From: Hemerocallis citrina | Taxonomy: Eukaryota; Streptophyta; Magnoliopsida; Asparagales; Asphodelaceae | Direction of reading: 5' to 3' | Length of the DNA: 64,000 nt | Assembly: GCA_017893485.1 (NCBI GenBank) | Contig: CM030367.1 | Coordinates: forward strand, 84,946,853-85,010,852 | Shown here: in pieces, positions 12,510-25,100 of the stretch | Position numbering within the stretch: the stretch's first letter is position 1 | How the letters are laid out: each line of letters starts with the position of its first letter | Position numbers and translations under genes: made by a program | The notes under the pieces: generated by a model | What the model saw: the letters and a program-made list of their open reading frames with translations, nothing else | What the model was told of the DNA's origin: nothing | Database searches by the model: none

Positions 12510-14185
12510 TGATGAACGCATTATTATTCACATTTAGAGGCAATAATCTTAATGAAATTAGACAATTAAAAGCTCTATATGTGGTATTTAACTCTTATTT
12601 TCTCTTTTCCATAGGAAACAGCTCAAGACAGCGAAACGAAGAAAATTCAGGATCTTAAGGATGAACTCAGAAGATTACAGAAGCATCAGTCGACTGGTTC
12701 TCCAAAACAGGCGACTGGACAGAGAACTCAAGCTTACACAGATGTCTCATCACAGTCGACTTACTCTCAAGGACAGTCGACTAATCTGATCAATTATGAA
12801 ATCTTCAGAAGTCTCGACTCAGTCGACCGGTTCGAAGACAAGTCGACTGGTCTGCGGCGGAGTAAACAGATAAGCTATTCGAAGATTCATCCAAATCTAA
12901 TTTCAAATCTATTTGAATCCGGATTTATGCAAATCAAATCTAGAGACTGAGGATTTCCAAGAGCACGTGGTTAACAGATAAGGAAGGGAAGAAGAAACAA
13001 GAAAGAAATAAATCATCAAATCAATTAAAGAATGACTTCCCTAAAAAAGGGGAAACCCTAATTCATCAGCGGTGCTCTATAAATATCAGAAGAGAGGCAT
13101 TATTCGGGGGCTTAATCTTTTCTCAGGGAAGCGACTTAATCACAAGAGTTTCTGCGCACTCAAGTCATCAACAAGGGGCATCATTCTATCAGCATCGAAG
13201 AAGGAAAGAAGAGATCCAGTATTCGAAGACAGTCGACTGTGTGACAGCCAGTCGACCTTATTGCCGGAGTTCATTAGTTTATTTCTTCTCCTTTTATTCT
13301 TTTATGTTGATCATGTATTCGAACTTGTTGATTAATAAAACTATTATTATGTGGAACTAAAATTTCATAGTTGGGTAGATTGAAGCCGTAGTTATGTAGT
13401 GCTATATTCTTCTGAATTCTTCTATTTACTTATTGATTGAATCTGATTGAATTGATATAGGTTTGTGATAACCAAACTTGTTCTCGATGCCTGAGAGCAG
13501 TCGACTGAGGTGAGAGCCAGTCGACTGACAAACAGAGCTTGAGAATATCAAGTTTGTGTTACCATTTATCTGAATCTGTTATATGAACATATTGAGACGA
13601 CCCGTATCTCGTGCCCGTAATTGTAACAAAGGGATCTTTAGGGGTTCCTGGTTCAATCAACTTAAGGGATCTAGATCTGATACCAATTTCTAGGACCTTG
13701 AGTGTTTGTTCGTTTTCACTGATCTTATGTTTTCTTTAAGCACAACTTAGTAGATACCATGCTAAACACTTAATGAAAGAAACGAATTAGAGTAGATACC
13801 ATGCCTAATTCTTGGCCTAGGGAAACAATACTTTAAGGAGTAGATACCATGCCCTTGAAGTGAACAAACATGAGTAATAAGAAGAAGTTCAGAAGGTGAC
13901 TTAGCGTTACTGACTATTGGTGACAATCTAAACCTAACTACTTCATAAATATTTGTGATTCAACACTTCTTAATTCAGTTTTAATCTTTTTATTTCTTTT
14001 AGACCTTTAGAACAACTCTTTATGATTTTTATTCTTTTTATTGGTTGGTAAGTTAAAGTCTACAATCTCTGTGGGATCGACCCTTGCTATTGCTACGCTT
14101 TGTCAAACGATTCGTGCACTTGCGAGGTTTTTATAATTTGTGTCTAGTTTAGTCTATATATTTAGGTAACTAGATTTGCACAACA
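12510..14185 (+). repeat. 3' LTR of the nested Athila-type element
   Basis: The same length as the left LTR, with a constant offset of 8,321 bases. By eye I count about 11 substitutions and no indels. One difference restores a GTCGAC core at 13232 that is GTCAAC in the left LTR, so this copy has nine intact cores (12689, 12755, 12776, 12822, 12842, 13232, 13251, 13500, 13520). The open frame at 13072-13335 is LTR sequence, not a gene. Confidence 0.95.
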
Positions 14186-14190
14186 AATAC

Positions 14191-15075
14191 CTTCATCAGC
14201 AGTTCCGTATGAAAGACCTTGGCAGACTACGATATTTTCTGGGCCTAGAGATTGCTCATGGATCTCGGGGGATACTCATTTCTTAACAGAAATACACATC
14301 AGATATTATCTCCGCTGCATGCCTTTCTGACAGTAGATCAGCCGATACACCCTTAGAGCTTCATGTGAAGCTTCGTCCCACTGATGGTGAGCTCCTTCCT
14401 GATCCTACTAGATACAGACAGATTGTTGGACAGCTTGTCTACTTATGCATGACCAGACCCGATATTGTTCACGCAGTCAGTATTGTCAGTCAGTTTGTTT
14501 CTGCTCCTACATCAGTTCACTACGGTGCTCTTCTTCGGATTCTCTGATATCTTCGGGGCACTATTACTCGCTCATTATTCATGCCTGCTACATCCAAATT
14601 AGAGCTGAGTGCATATTCTGATTCAGATTGGGCAGGTGATCCTACTACCAGACGGTCTACCACCGGTTTCTGTCTATTTCTTGGTGATTCGCTGATCTCA
14701 TGGCGAAGTAAGAAACAGGTAGTTGTTGCATATTCTTCGACTGAAGCTGAGTACAGAGCAATGGCAGCTACTACTGGAGACATTGTTCATGTTCGTTGGC
14801 TGTTATCAGATATGAGTGTCACTCTTACAGGAGCTACTCCTCTTCATTGTGATAACCAGAGTGCATTGCACATTGCAAGCAACCCGGTCTTTCATGAGCG
14901 AACGAAGCATATAGAGATTGATTGCCATTATGTTTGTGAGCGCTTTGAGGCAGGGACCATTTCTCTCCATTTTGTTACATCTTCCCAGCAGACTGCAGAC
15001 TTCTTCACCAAATTCCATACTGTTCAGAGATTTAGATACTTAGTAGGCAAACTCACACTGTTTGATCCATCATGA
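14191..15075 (+). pseudogene. Copia RT C-terminus and RNase H (continuation of the split gene)
   Basis: After the nested element, translation resumes with [18 protein letters not shown], the end of the copia RT domain. It continues through RYRQIVGQLVYLCMTRPDIVHAVS and the RNase H block SAYSDSDWAGDPTTRRSTTGFCLFLGDSLISW, STEAEYRAMA, HCDNQSALHIASNPVFHERTKHIEIDCHYV and TADFFTK. A stop interrupts near 14284 and another at 14545-14547. It ends just before the right LTR, as expected for the end of a copia polyprotein. Confidence 0.92.
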
Positions 15076-15088
15076 GTTTGAGTGGGAG

Positions 15089-15230
15089 TGTTAGATATTA
15101 TCATAGTCCCATATTGGTTGTAGAGTTGTTTTGATATTTGTTCCCCTCCTATATATATGTGGTATTGTACTTGGTTGAACTTAATTCAATATTCAGTAAT
15201 GTTTTCACATCTCTCTGATTTATCTTAACA
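15089..15230 (+). repeat. 3' LTR of the outer copia element (142 bp)
   Basis: It begins TGTTAGATATT and ends CTTAACA. A purine tract (TTTGAGTGGGAG) lies immediately upstream as the plus-strand primer. It contains a TATA-like CCTATATATATG and could in principle start transcription toward Fd-GOGAT, since it is in the same orientation and about 600 bp away. Confidence 0.93.
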
Positions 15231-15235
15231 AAAAT

Positions 15236-15827
15236 TAAAATAACGGAGACCGCAGTTGTCAATTACGACTTATGCATTATCGAGGCTGCAGTACCCAACT
15301 GATGTCTTAGTTATATCTCCCTTAGACTTCTTTAGACTTGATAAATTTTAAACTAAGTTTTGAAATCTGAATTTTTTTAGAATGTATAAACACCGCAATA
15401 TAGAATTGCGACCACGTTACTGAAGATGCTGCAATTTAGTATTGTGAGTCGTCTATTTTGAAAATTAGTTTGGAACGCGGTCATTTTCGGGAAAAAAACC
15501 CCTCTCCCTGTCTGTTTCTGTCTCTCTCTCCTGAGCCCTTCATCTGTTATTTATTTCCTCCACATCTTCATCTTCTCTCTCTAAAAGAAAATGCTAGCCT
15601 AGAGTTGAGAGGTAGACGTTAGAGGAAGCAGCTACCTCTTCTTCTTCTTCTTCTTCTTCTTCAACTTCTTCCTCTCTTTCTTAATTCCATTTTATCCTCA
15701 CTCTCACTCTCATTCTCTCCTCCACACAAATTCAATCCCTCTTTTAATCCTTAACCCTCTCCTATTTTTCTTTTCCTATAAAAATAACACAAAAAGGGAA
15801 AAAAAAAAGAAAAAAAGAAAAAGGAGA
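15236..15827 (+). promoter_or_regulatory. Proximal promoter and 5' UTR of Fd-GOGAT
   Basis: Only about 590 bases separate the retrotransposon nest from the ATG. From 15494 the strand is strongly pyrimidine-rich (CTCTCTCTCC runs, CTTCTTCTT from about 15638), a composition typical of plant 5' UTRs and consistent with a transcript start somewhere in 15450-15600. CCTATAAAAATAA near 15775 looks like a TATA box but lies too close to the ATG to be the main one. Between 15247 and 15448 a degenerate unit (CCGCAATATAGAATTGCGA, CTGCAATTTAGTATTGTGA and weaker copies) repeats. Which of these drives expression cannot be told from sequence alone. Confidence 0.6.
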
Positions 15828-16133
15828 ATGACGAGCATTCCTCATCCGATTCCGACGAAACTTTTGTCTCGCCCTCCTTCCCTCTCTTCATCGTCGTCAT
15901 CATCATTACGTCTGGTGCTGAATCGGAGGCTTGTTTTTGGCGATGTTTCTGGTCTGAATGCGAGATCCAGGAGAGTTAGGTATAGTAGAGCGGGAGTTGG
16001 TAACAAGAACTGGAGTTCGTCGGAGACATCTTCGTCGAGGTTTGTTAGGGCTGTTCTTGAGTTGGAAGGGACCTGTGCGGCTCTTAAGGCGGTCCATGTG
16101 TCGGGAAAGGAGCGGAGGGATGATCGGTCAAAG
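15828..16133 (+). CDS. GLU1: Fd-GOGAT exon 1: plastid transit peptide
   Basis: It encodes residues 1-102, starting at the first ATG after the pyrimidine-rich leader (context GGAGAATGACG). The peptide is rich in Ser and Arg with few acidic residues near the start ([20 protein letters not shown]), the usual look of a chloroplast transit peptide. It ends in phase 0 at AAG/GTATTA. Transit peptides diverge quickly, so assignment rests on position, composition and a perfect frame join to exon 2. Confidence 0.85.
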
Positions 16134-19100
16134 GTATTAAAAAACTTGGGTTTATTTGGTTCTTGCTTTTTTATTGGATATGATTCATTGGATCCTGTGC
16201 ACTTAGAGTGGAATGAGATGAGATGAGGGGAGGGAGTCTAATTAGTTTAGTGTGATCAGTCCGAGTAAAAACCCATCCATCAAGTTTTGACTAGTAACTT
16301 TTATGTGACTTGAGATTTGATGTTTGCATCCCCTTTTCGTAGTATATTCTTTGTCCTGATTGTCAACAAGTAACAAGCAAACTAGAACAGGAACTGAGCC
16401 TTTGTCCCAATTCTTTGTTCAACTTGTTTTGGGTTAATCATAGTATGTTTTTGGTCTTTGTTCACCCTCGGAATTATTTGCTTCGTTAACTGGAATCCTG
16501 TGGCCCCTAATTACTGTCCATTGAACTTCACATATCACCTTGACTATTTTTTTGTACTCCTCACCAGGGGCGAAACCAGAACAAAATTTTAGGGGGCCAA
16601 GAAAAAAATTCTATAACTATATATAAATATATAGGTATTTTTTCATAATTTTTAGGGGGGGGGGCAAATAATAAAATTTAATAGATTTAAGGGGGGTTTT
16701 TAAAAAATTTCATAAATTTTAAGGAGATTTTTAAAATTTTGGGGGGGCCCGGGCCACCCCAGTCCCCCAAATAGCTCCGCCACTGCTCCTCACCCATCTT
16801 TGTTTTCTCATTTGACCTGCACTCATTTTGTTGAATGCTGTTAAATATCGAACATATGGATGTATACAACATGGCTACTTGTGGTTTTGTAGTTGTCTTG
16901 TAAATTGTCTTGTAAATTGTCATATCAATTTCATGTACATTCTGAAATACATAATGCCACTTGCTGACTTCAGTGATCCTGCTTCCGTTCTATTGATCGA
17001 ATCATCTTAAATTTTGCCAATGTGTAACTCTCCTCAGTACTTCGCTATGGTGATGTGAACTTTACCCTCATTTCTTCTCAAATTTTACTGAAATTACGTT
17101 CCATTTAGGAATTACTCCATTGTCTTATCCATTTTGTAGCACCTATATAGCATATTATCTTGCATCAAATGAGTATAAGTTTTCCTAGCTATCTAACCAC
17201 GCTGAACTTGATTGTTCTTTCTTTCCCGAAGTCAAGTGGAACACCTTATTGGAAGAAACAATTACGTCTCTACCATATTTTAAGCTGATAATTTGACTAT
17301 CGTGCAACTTAACTACTTAAGCTGATAATGTTGGTCACTGTTTAATATCTATCTGAGCATATTTATAATTATACATAAGTCGTCAGTTTTATCTACATGA
17401 ATTCTTCATAGGTTAATGTGGATGACATTTTTAGGTAGTAGATACTGCTTAGTTAGGTTGTGACCTCCACGTTCGCTTCATAAGTCGGAATACTGGTGTG
17501 ACTTAACAAAATGCTGGAGAATGAGATGATGGGTGTTAATTCTGAGTTTAGGGACAAGGGCCAACTAGACTTTGCCTACCCAACACAAAGTTAAATCTTT
17601 GTGCAACTAGATCATTCATTTATTCCACATCCTTTCCTTTTTTCATATAGTTTCTTTGGAGTCTGGACTCTTTTAAACACTTATTTGGTCTATGGAAACC
17701 AAATAATGCCTATGGCAGTGGGTCAACCTAGGTTTGTAATCCTATTTTCCTGCACTGTGGTATAGTGTAGAAGCCCCATGAGTATCTAAACCAAGCTCAG
17801 ACTTTTGAAAAGTTTACATATTCCTTTAGGACATCTAAATGGGGCCAGACTTTCGCCCAGCCCACTACATTCTCTATCTCATCATGTTTTTAGGATTTAA
17901 TACATCCGCAGGTGCTGCTTGTAAGCTCTTCTTATATGGGTCTTTTTCATGAATGTGTTGAATCTTTTTCCGAAATTGGGAAAGGATGAACAACTTGAGG
18001 GAAATGTTTCTCTATTATTTGCATTATGTTTGAGAATTTTGTTGTGAAAATATGGGCTCTCGGGGAAATAGCTTAGGTTAAACTACTGAGAAACTGTGGA
18101 GTTAACAAAACTCATTAGTAAGATGTATTTATTTAAAAAAATTAAGTTTTTATATTATTTATATTATATAGTTCACCAAAGTGTGTTCCTGATTTTTCTG
18201 TATGGACCTTTTTGATATCTTGCATATCCGAATATGCTAAAGGATTTAAATGATGCTTCAACGTTTTAATCACGTCACTTTTCTTAAGCATCATAATCTT
18301 GTTTTACCAATGTTATGGTTCAGTTAGGATTAGAAATTTGTACCTTACTCAGACCCTTTGGATTTCCAAATTAGTTTTCTTGAGTCCAGTAACTGTATCC
18401 CTAAGTTTCCTAGTTGCGCATAATACAGTGTTTCCCTCAAATTTTGGGTCATCTCCAATGCCATTTAACCAAGAAAGAGTAATTCCTCCCTTTACTGTGG
18501 TCCACTAATGGTATCTACGATTTCACTTTCTCATGTGTTGATTATAAACCAAGATGTAGTTTGATTGTAGCTTGTAACAACATAGAGTGGTTTCGTGCCT
18601 GCTAAAGTTCCAGTATAAGTTGAATTATATGCTTCAACAGATTTATTCTGGTATGTAGGTTTTTTTTTTCTTCATATACTCATAGATAAAGTATAGGATT
18701 CCAAACAACCTGTAATTTTTACCCTCTTGATCATGTGAACCATGTATCTTTTGCCTCTTCATGCAGTATATGTGATATATTTCCAGGTTGCAAATTTGGA
18801 AGATATTTTATCAGAAAGAGGGGCTTGTGGGGTCGGGTTTATTGCAAACCTACGCAATGAAGAATCCCATAAGATTATGGAAGATGCTCTTACTGCACTC
18901 GGATGCATGGAACACCGTGGAGGTTGTGGTGCAGATAATGACTCAGGTGATGGTTCTGGAGTGATGTCAACAGTGCCATGGGATTTGTTTAATAGTTGGG
19001 CAAGCGAACAGGGAATCGCTTCCATGGACAAGAGCAACACTGGTGTTGGGATGGTTTTTCTTCCCAATGATGAAAAGCATCTGATAGATGCAAAGACAGG

Positions 19101-22100
19101 TAAACAAGTTGTGGCTTTTGTATTCCTACATATCTTAGGATTTATCAACAGTATAGTTATATATTTCCTATTTAAAATTTTAAGGTTTATTTGCCTTGAG
19201 TTATTTCTACATCCCTTTCTGTGTCATCAATGTTGCATGATGTTATTTCCTACTAGTGTGCTCACAATTTCTTTTCCTTACAACTCTTTGTTCTTCTCCT
19301 TTTCCTCTTCATTTATTACTTTATGAGCAATTTATCTTCTTATGATTCCTGGATGTGATCATCCTAGAATTTGAAAATTTTCTGTTCCAGGATTTTTTAT
19401 GTCTTCTTTACAAGATTTTTTCAAGTAAAATTATATTGAAATAGGAAGAAAATGTAGACGACATTGATTTCTTCATTTCTTGATTAGCAAGTTATTGTCT
19501 TCTTCTTCATGTATGTGATCTTCCTAGTACCAGACAAATTTCTCTTCCAACAATTAGACAAATGCCCTTTCCGAGATTCTGAAGTTTATCATCCTTACAA
19601 GAATTTTCAGGAAAACTACAACTGAGTCAATGTTAATGTCTTATTTCTTCAAAATCAATGCATACTTATGTATATACTGATGTGTTATTTTTCCTGCAGT
19701 TGTAATGAACATTTTTTTGGAAGAGGGCTTGGAGGTTCTAGGATGGAGACCTGTACCTGTAAATCCATCAATTGTTGGATTCTACGCAAAAGAAACCATG
19801 CCTAACATACAACAAGTATTTGTTAAAGTATCCAAAGAAGAAAATGTAGATGACATTGAGAGAGAATTGTACATCTGCAGAAAGCGGATAGAAAAAGCAG
19901 TACAATTGGAGCAGTGGAAAGATGAACTCTACTTCTGTTCTCTGTCAAATCAAACTATAGTATACAAAGGCATGCTTCGGTCAGAAGCTTTGGGCTTATT
20001 TTATTTGGATCTTCACGACTCTCTTTACAAAACTTCTTTTGCCATTTACCATCGAAGATATAGTACAAATACTAGCCCAAGATGGCCTCTTGCACAACCA
20101 ATGAGATTACTAGGTCACAATGGAGAGATAAACACAATTCAGGTTTCTGATCTTATTTAGTTGTACAGCCAGATATTCTCCTGTTTGTTTAGTTTTTCAA
20201 GTTATTAGTCAATTAAATATGTCCTTGTATCAAATTGATATAACAATTTTAAAAGAAGTGCACTTGCAGGGAAACTTAAACTGGATGCAGTCTCGGGAAG
20301 CAACGATTAAGTCTTCTGTTTGGCGTGGTCGTGAAAATGAAATTCGTCCATATGGTAACCCAAAGGCATCAGATTCAGCAAATCTTGATAGTGCAGCAGA
20401 GGTGAGAACCAAATAGTACTTAGTGATTCAAAATTTATTTCTTTATATTTACCATAGTGGCTATTAAATCATCAAGTATGTTTGCTTATACCCCCAACTT
20501 CACTGGATAAGCACAACAAACAAATACATGATTTCATCTAATACTATGTTAGTCTCTTGGCATCCTCTTTTTTTAAATTACTCCTTTTTTGCAAATAAAT
20601 TGAGTAATAACATGAATATGAATTATAATATTATCATGTCAACTGAAGTTATATTGAAGATTGAATTTTGATCATGTTTTGGTGGCATTAAATCTTTAAT
20701 ATTGGAGGCAGTCTATTCTCTATTGAATTCATTTTAGTCCTCTATCTAAATTGTGATAGTTGGCTCCTATTAAACTAGCAACATAAAATTTAAACCAATA
20801 TAATGTGCTTGACCATGGTTTTTCAGTGCAATTAGATACTTCAATTGCTTGTCTTGTTCAGGCCAGAGACATGCATATCATAGTACTTGTGTTGCGTCAG
20901 ATGGAAACATGCATCACCCTAAATTTTATTCAGTTAAGGTATGCATCTGTAAGTTATTGGAAAACATAATAGTGCTATGCTTATGTCGTTCTATATATGT
21001 CGTAATAACAATGTATGCAGTGGATACATTGATGAGTAGTACTCCACCATGACATACTAGAGGACCACAGTCTTGCACTGCCTTGTGATCTTTGGCTGGA
21101 GAGCAAGTTATTAGGGCATAAACATAAATTCCTTAACCTTCACCATAATTTTGGTGTTTGGGTGTACTGTCATGGAGAATTCACATGGTACCAGAGCAAA
21201 CCTAGGTTCAATTCTGCAAGTGCATCTTCATCTTTTAAAAAAAATACAGCTATGCACAGCTTTAGTTTGGGTCGACAGTAAAGGTGCTCAACGATAAGTC
21301 TCTTATCCTTCTCCATAACTTCAGAGTGTGGATATGGTGGCGATGATTTCACTCAAGCAATAAAATTCCTCTGTACTGCTTCAAATGTTTGCTTGAAATG
21401 TTTTGACTTGAAATCATGAATTCCTGGAATAACCCATCTACTGTGCAATGAGGATGAAAATTACTGATAAAGTATGCTCAGTTTCTATGCTTTCCTAGAG
21501 CATTACAAAGCTGAGCATATTACTTATTCACGTGCCGCACTGGTAGGGGTAGAGAAGATTTAGCGAATTTTCTCAAGTGACAGTGAGTGGTTTCTGAACC
21601 AATTTTATGATCACCCTAAGGATGATGAAGCTAAGTGATGTAGGAGTGTAGGCAAGTCAAGAGATAACCATTAAAACTTGATTGTCTCACACTATTCTTG
21701 ATATTTGTTGCTTCACACCATTCAATAAAAACTTTATGGTCTCAAACAAATCTAAATTACAATCCACTATTTTTTTTTCATCCATGTAATATCTCCATCA
21801 ATTTGTTTCAAATTGAATACATATCGGAAAAGGCCGATGGTTCAATGGTATGACATAAGGATAAAATCCTACAAAATCTACTATTTAGCTTCCAAGCAAA
21901 ATTTGAACTTAGATAGGAAGAGATGGCCATTGTACCCCAACTATAAAACAATCTCCTTAAATCTTTACAAAACTAGATAATAACAATATTTCACATCTAC
22001 TTATATCTTTAAAACCTGTGAAGATCCCATGGTGGCTATGAAGGTTTCATAAATTCTTCAATTGGCAATGCTTTAAATTTGCATCCGACATCACTAAGGG

Positions 22101-25100
22101 GTTGGTTGGGAAATAGAGCCAATAACATAGTGGGTTTTTAGAATCACGATGGGTTCAAAAACAAATCAAGGTGATTCCAAAATTCATGCGACTTGCTTGT
22201 GACTCTTAAATACACGCGTGTGTTCTGAAATCACAACTTGGATTTCATAAAATTTATATTTATTATTTTATAATTATATAAACATGTCATTCAGTCTAAA
22301 TGCTACATGAAGAACATACGCTAGATGACGGAATGGGGAGACCTAGGATGTAAAAGATCATACATGAGTGATCTGGCGGATTTTGGATTCCTACATATCC
22401 ACTCGTTTGGTACCTCACCATACGATTCATATAAGATTCATTTGTCTAAATATCATCATATAAATCTAGAAAGCCGTATGCTTTGGAAGAATCTTGTACA
22501 ATTTGGGAAGGTTTTTTTTTTGGTGATAAAAAAGAAGAATCTACATCAATCGATATGCCCCTCGGCGTGACCATACATAACATAGAAATCACATTTGGAA
22601 ATTGTGGACAATTCGCTAGAGTAGCAGGCGCTGTAGCGAAGTTGATAGCAAAAAAGGGAAATCGACCACATTAAGATTACCTTCTGAGGAGGTTCACTTG
22701 ATATCCAAAAATTGCTCAGCAACAGTCGGACAAGTGGGTAATGTTGGGGTGAACTAAAATAGTTTGGCTAGAGCCGGATCGAAGTGTTAGCTAGGTAAAC
22801 GTCTTGTAGTAAGATGAGTAGTTAAGAACCTTGTAGACCATCCCTATGGGGGCGGTGAAGGGAGAGCTCCAATTGGTAGAAAACAACCCACAACCCCTTG
22901 GGGTTGTCTTGTGCTTGGAAGAAGTACGAAGAGGAAAAAATATAGTGATAGTTTTATTCTTCATCGCCATACCATAAATAGGAATATTGAAAATCAAATT
23001 TATGGAATTTGAAATAATGTGATGGACGAACAACAGGAATTGCGTGTGCCACAACTGATTACTACTTTTTTTTTACATTTTAAAGATTGGCATGATACAG
23101 TAATGATGAATATACAATAATGATGAATGAAAAAAAGAGACACGAAATAATAATTATAACAATATTATAGTACATCAACAACAAAACCTTTATCCCAAAA
23201 TTTTGGAGTCAACTACATAAATTATGCTCCTCCATCCAACTCTATCGAGGGCCACCTCTTTCGTCTAATTAACACTTTTCATATCCTTATTTATAGCTTC
23301 AATCTACGTTTATTTGGTTCTACCCACACTCCTTTTGGTCCCCTAACTTGCATTTAATCAATTTTTCCAACTGGGGCAGTTATCGATCTTTGTTGTATGT
23401 CCATCTTAATATGTTCTCCCGCCTTTTATCTTCAATTGATTCTACGTTTACTTTCTTCTATTTGCAATTATTTATTATGTCTTTTAGTTTGTTTCCATGC
23501 ATCCACCTTAACATCCTCATTTTGGCTACACTCGTTCTTTTTTAACATGTTTCTTACTCGCCTAACACTCTAATCCATAAAGCAATATAAGATATTATTA
23601 TAATATATTAATGTATGATGTCGTTAAGCTATTTATTATATTATTAGGATGAATATTGATTTTTTTAAAAAACTTTTGTGCATCAAATAAAAGCTCACAC
23701 CTATTGTAGCTCTTGTCCGCGATCTCTCTGATAAAAAAACCTTCGCGTTCTAGTGTTTCTTGGGCATTGTTACCAGATTCTCCCACCCTCCTATGAACTA
23801 CGATTCAGACCTTGCGTTCTAGCTTATGGTGGGTTCGCCATCTGGATATAGCTTTTTTTCTATCTTCAAAATGGATACTTTTATTTATTAATCCATCTAC
23901 TTCTCTTAAAATTTTCCTTAATTCGCCATAAAGTTGAATTTGATTGTCACTGTTATATCTGGTAATGCAAGTAACTAATATATTTATAGTCTAATTTTCT
24001 CTGTCTCTTTATCTCAATGCACATCTGTATATATTACTCAAATGAGTCCCCAACTCATCCTACCATCTCCATACCACGTACCGCTTATGGTAACGTTCCG
24101 TGATCCCGTACCAGTACCAATACCATGAACCAAAACGTATTGCAAACCTGGTAACATTGTTGTTGGGCTTCAAAACACCCGTGTGTGAAGGTGCAAACAT
24201 ATTTTCATAAATTCACCATGTTTTTGAGATCATCATTTACTAATATCTAAATTTGAAATCCTCTCCTCTAATACCTAATTTTGTTAATACTCTAATTCTC
24301 AAAGTGTCTTATCAAAATCCTCTTCGACTAACTCCCCTTAAGCTTCTTAATTGATGTACTGACTTGTTAGTGTGATTTGTAGGAATGATTTAATATGTTA
24401 TTGTCACGCCCCGCTTCCCAAAACACGGAATACGAATGCGTGACGAAGCCCAGCGAATGATTTTAATATTATTCATAAGCTGTAGGATCGACTCAGCATC
24501 ACAACAAGAATATAATAAGATATATATATATCACCAAGATGCATGAATAATTTATTAAGCAACGGAAAATAATTGAAAACAAATAATAATATCCAAAATA
24601 GTTTTCCACTCTGGATCAAATGTAAAACTCGGGAATATAAGCCCGTTATAAGTTTTAAGCAACAACAAATGAAATTACTCAATTACAAAATGAAATGATT
24701 AAAGAAAGCTTTTCCCAAGCAAGGCCTAGAACAACTGCTCACCGATTCCAGTAGGTAGTTCGTTTCCAAAGTTTGCTTAATAAATATAAAAAGGAAAAAA
24801 TAGAGAAAACAAGAGAAAACGCTCTTAGTGCAAGTTAGGACTACAAATAGTAAAAACAAGTACAAGTAATGTGGAACAAAAATTGGAATCAAGAATGTAA
24901 CAGGGATACAACAAGTAGTGGAAATCCAAGAACTAACTAGCAAGAAGGACAACTCAAGTAAACAGGCTGAATAACAAATACTAATAGTGGAGCAGATGAT
25001 AAGTGAACATGTAGGGGTATCTAACCTCAAGTTACAGGCATCAAGTACAAGTGTCAGGTAACAAATCTCAAGTCTAGTGTCAAGTTGTCAAGTACAAGTA

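Larger units (their letters stand above)
4189..14185 (+). mobile_element. Nested Ty3/gypsy retrotransposon, Athila type
   Basis: Two 1,676-bp LTRs of equal length flank an internal region with a tRNA-Asp-type primer site, gag, a long pol frame and a polypurine tract. A perfect 5-bp duplication AATAC flanks it (4184-4188 and 14186-14190). Pol order is protease, RT, RNase H, integrase, which defines gypsy. Diagnostic wording ([10 protein letters not shown] in protease, [20 protein letters not shown] in RT) and the primer site fit the Athila/Tat group. By eye the LTRs differ at roughly 10-12 positions, so the insertion is young. No env-like ORF is present. The element carries about 25 copies of GTCGAC, mostly phased near 21 bp. 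Confidence 0.95.

Noticed and set aside
15773..15786. CCTATAAAAATAA as the Fd-GOGAT TATA box
   Set aside because: Only about 50 bases from the ATG and downstream of the pyrimidine-rich leader, so a transcript start there would leave almost no 5' UTR.
22325..22674. Open frames with L2-like peptides as a functional ribosomal protein gene
   Set aside because: The L2 reading is broken by frame changes and stops and contains plastid intron-like sequence; it is a nuclear plastid-DNA insert.
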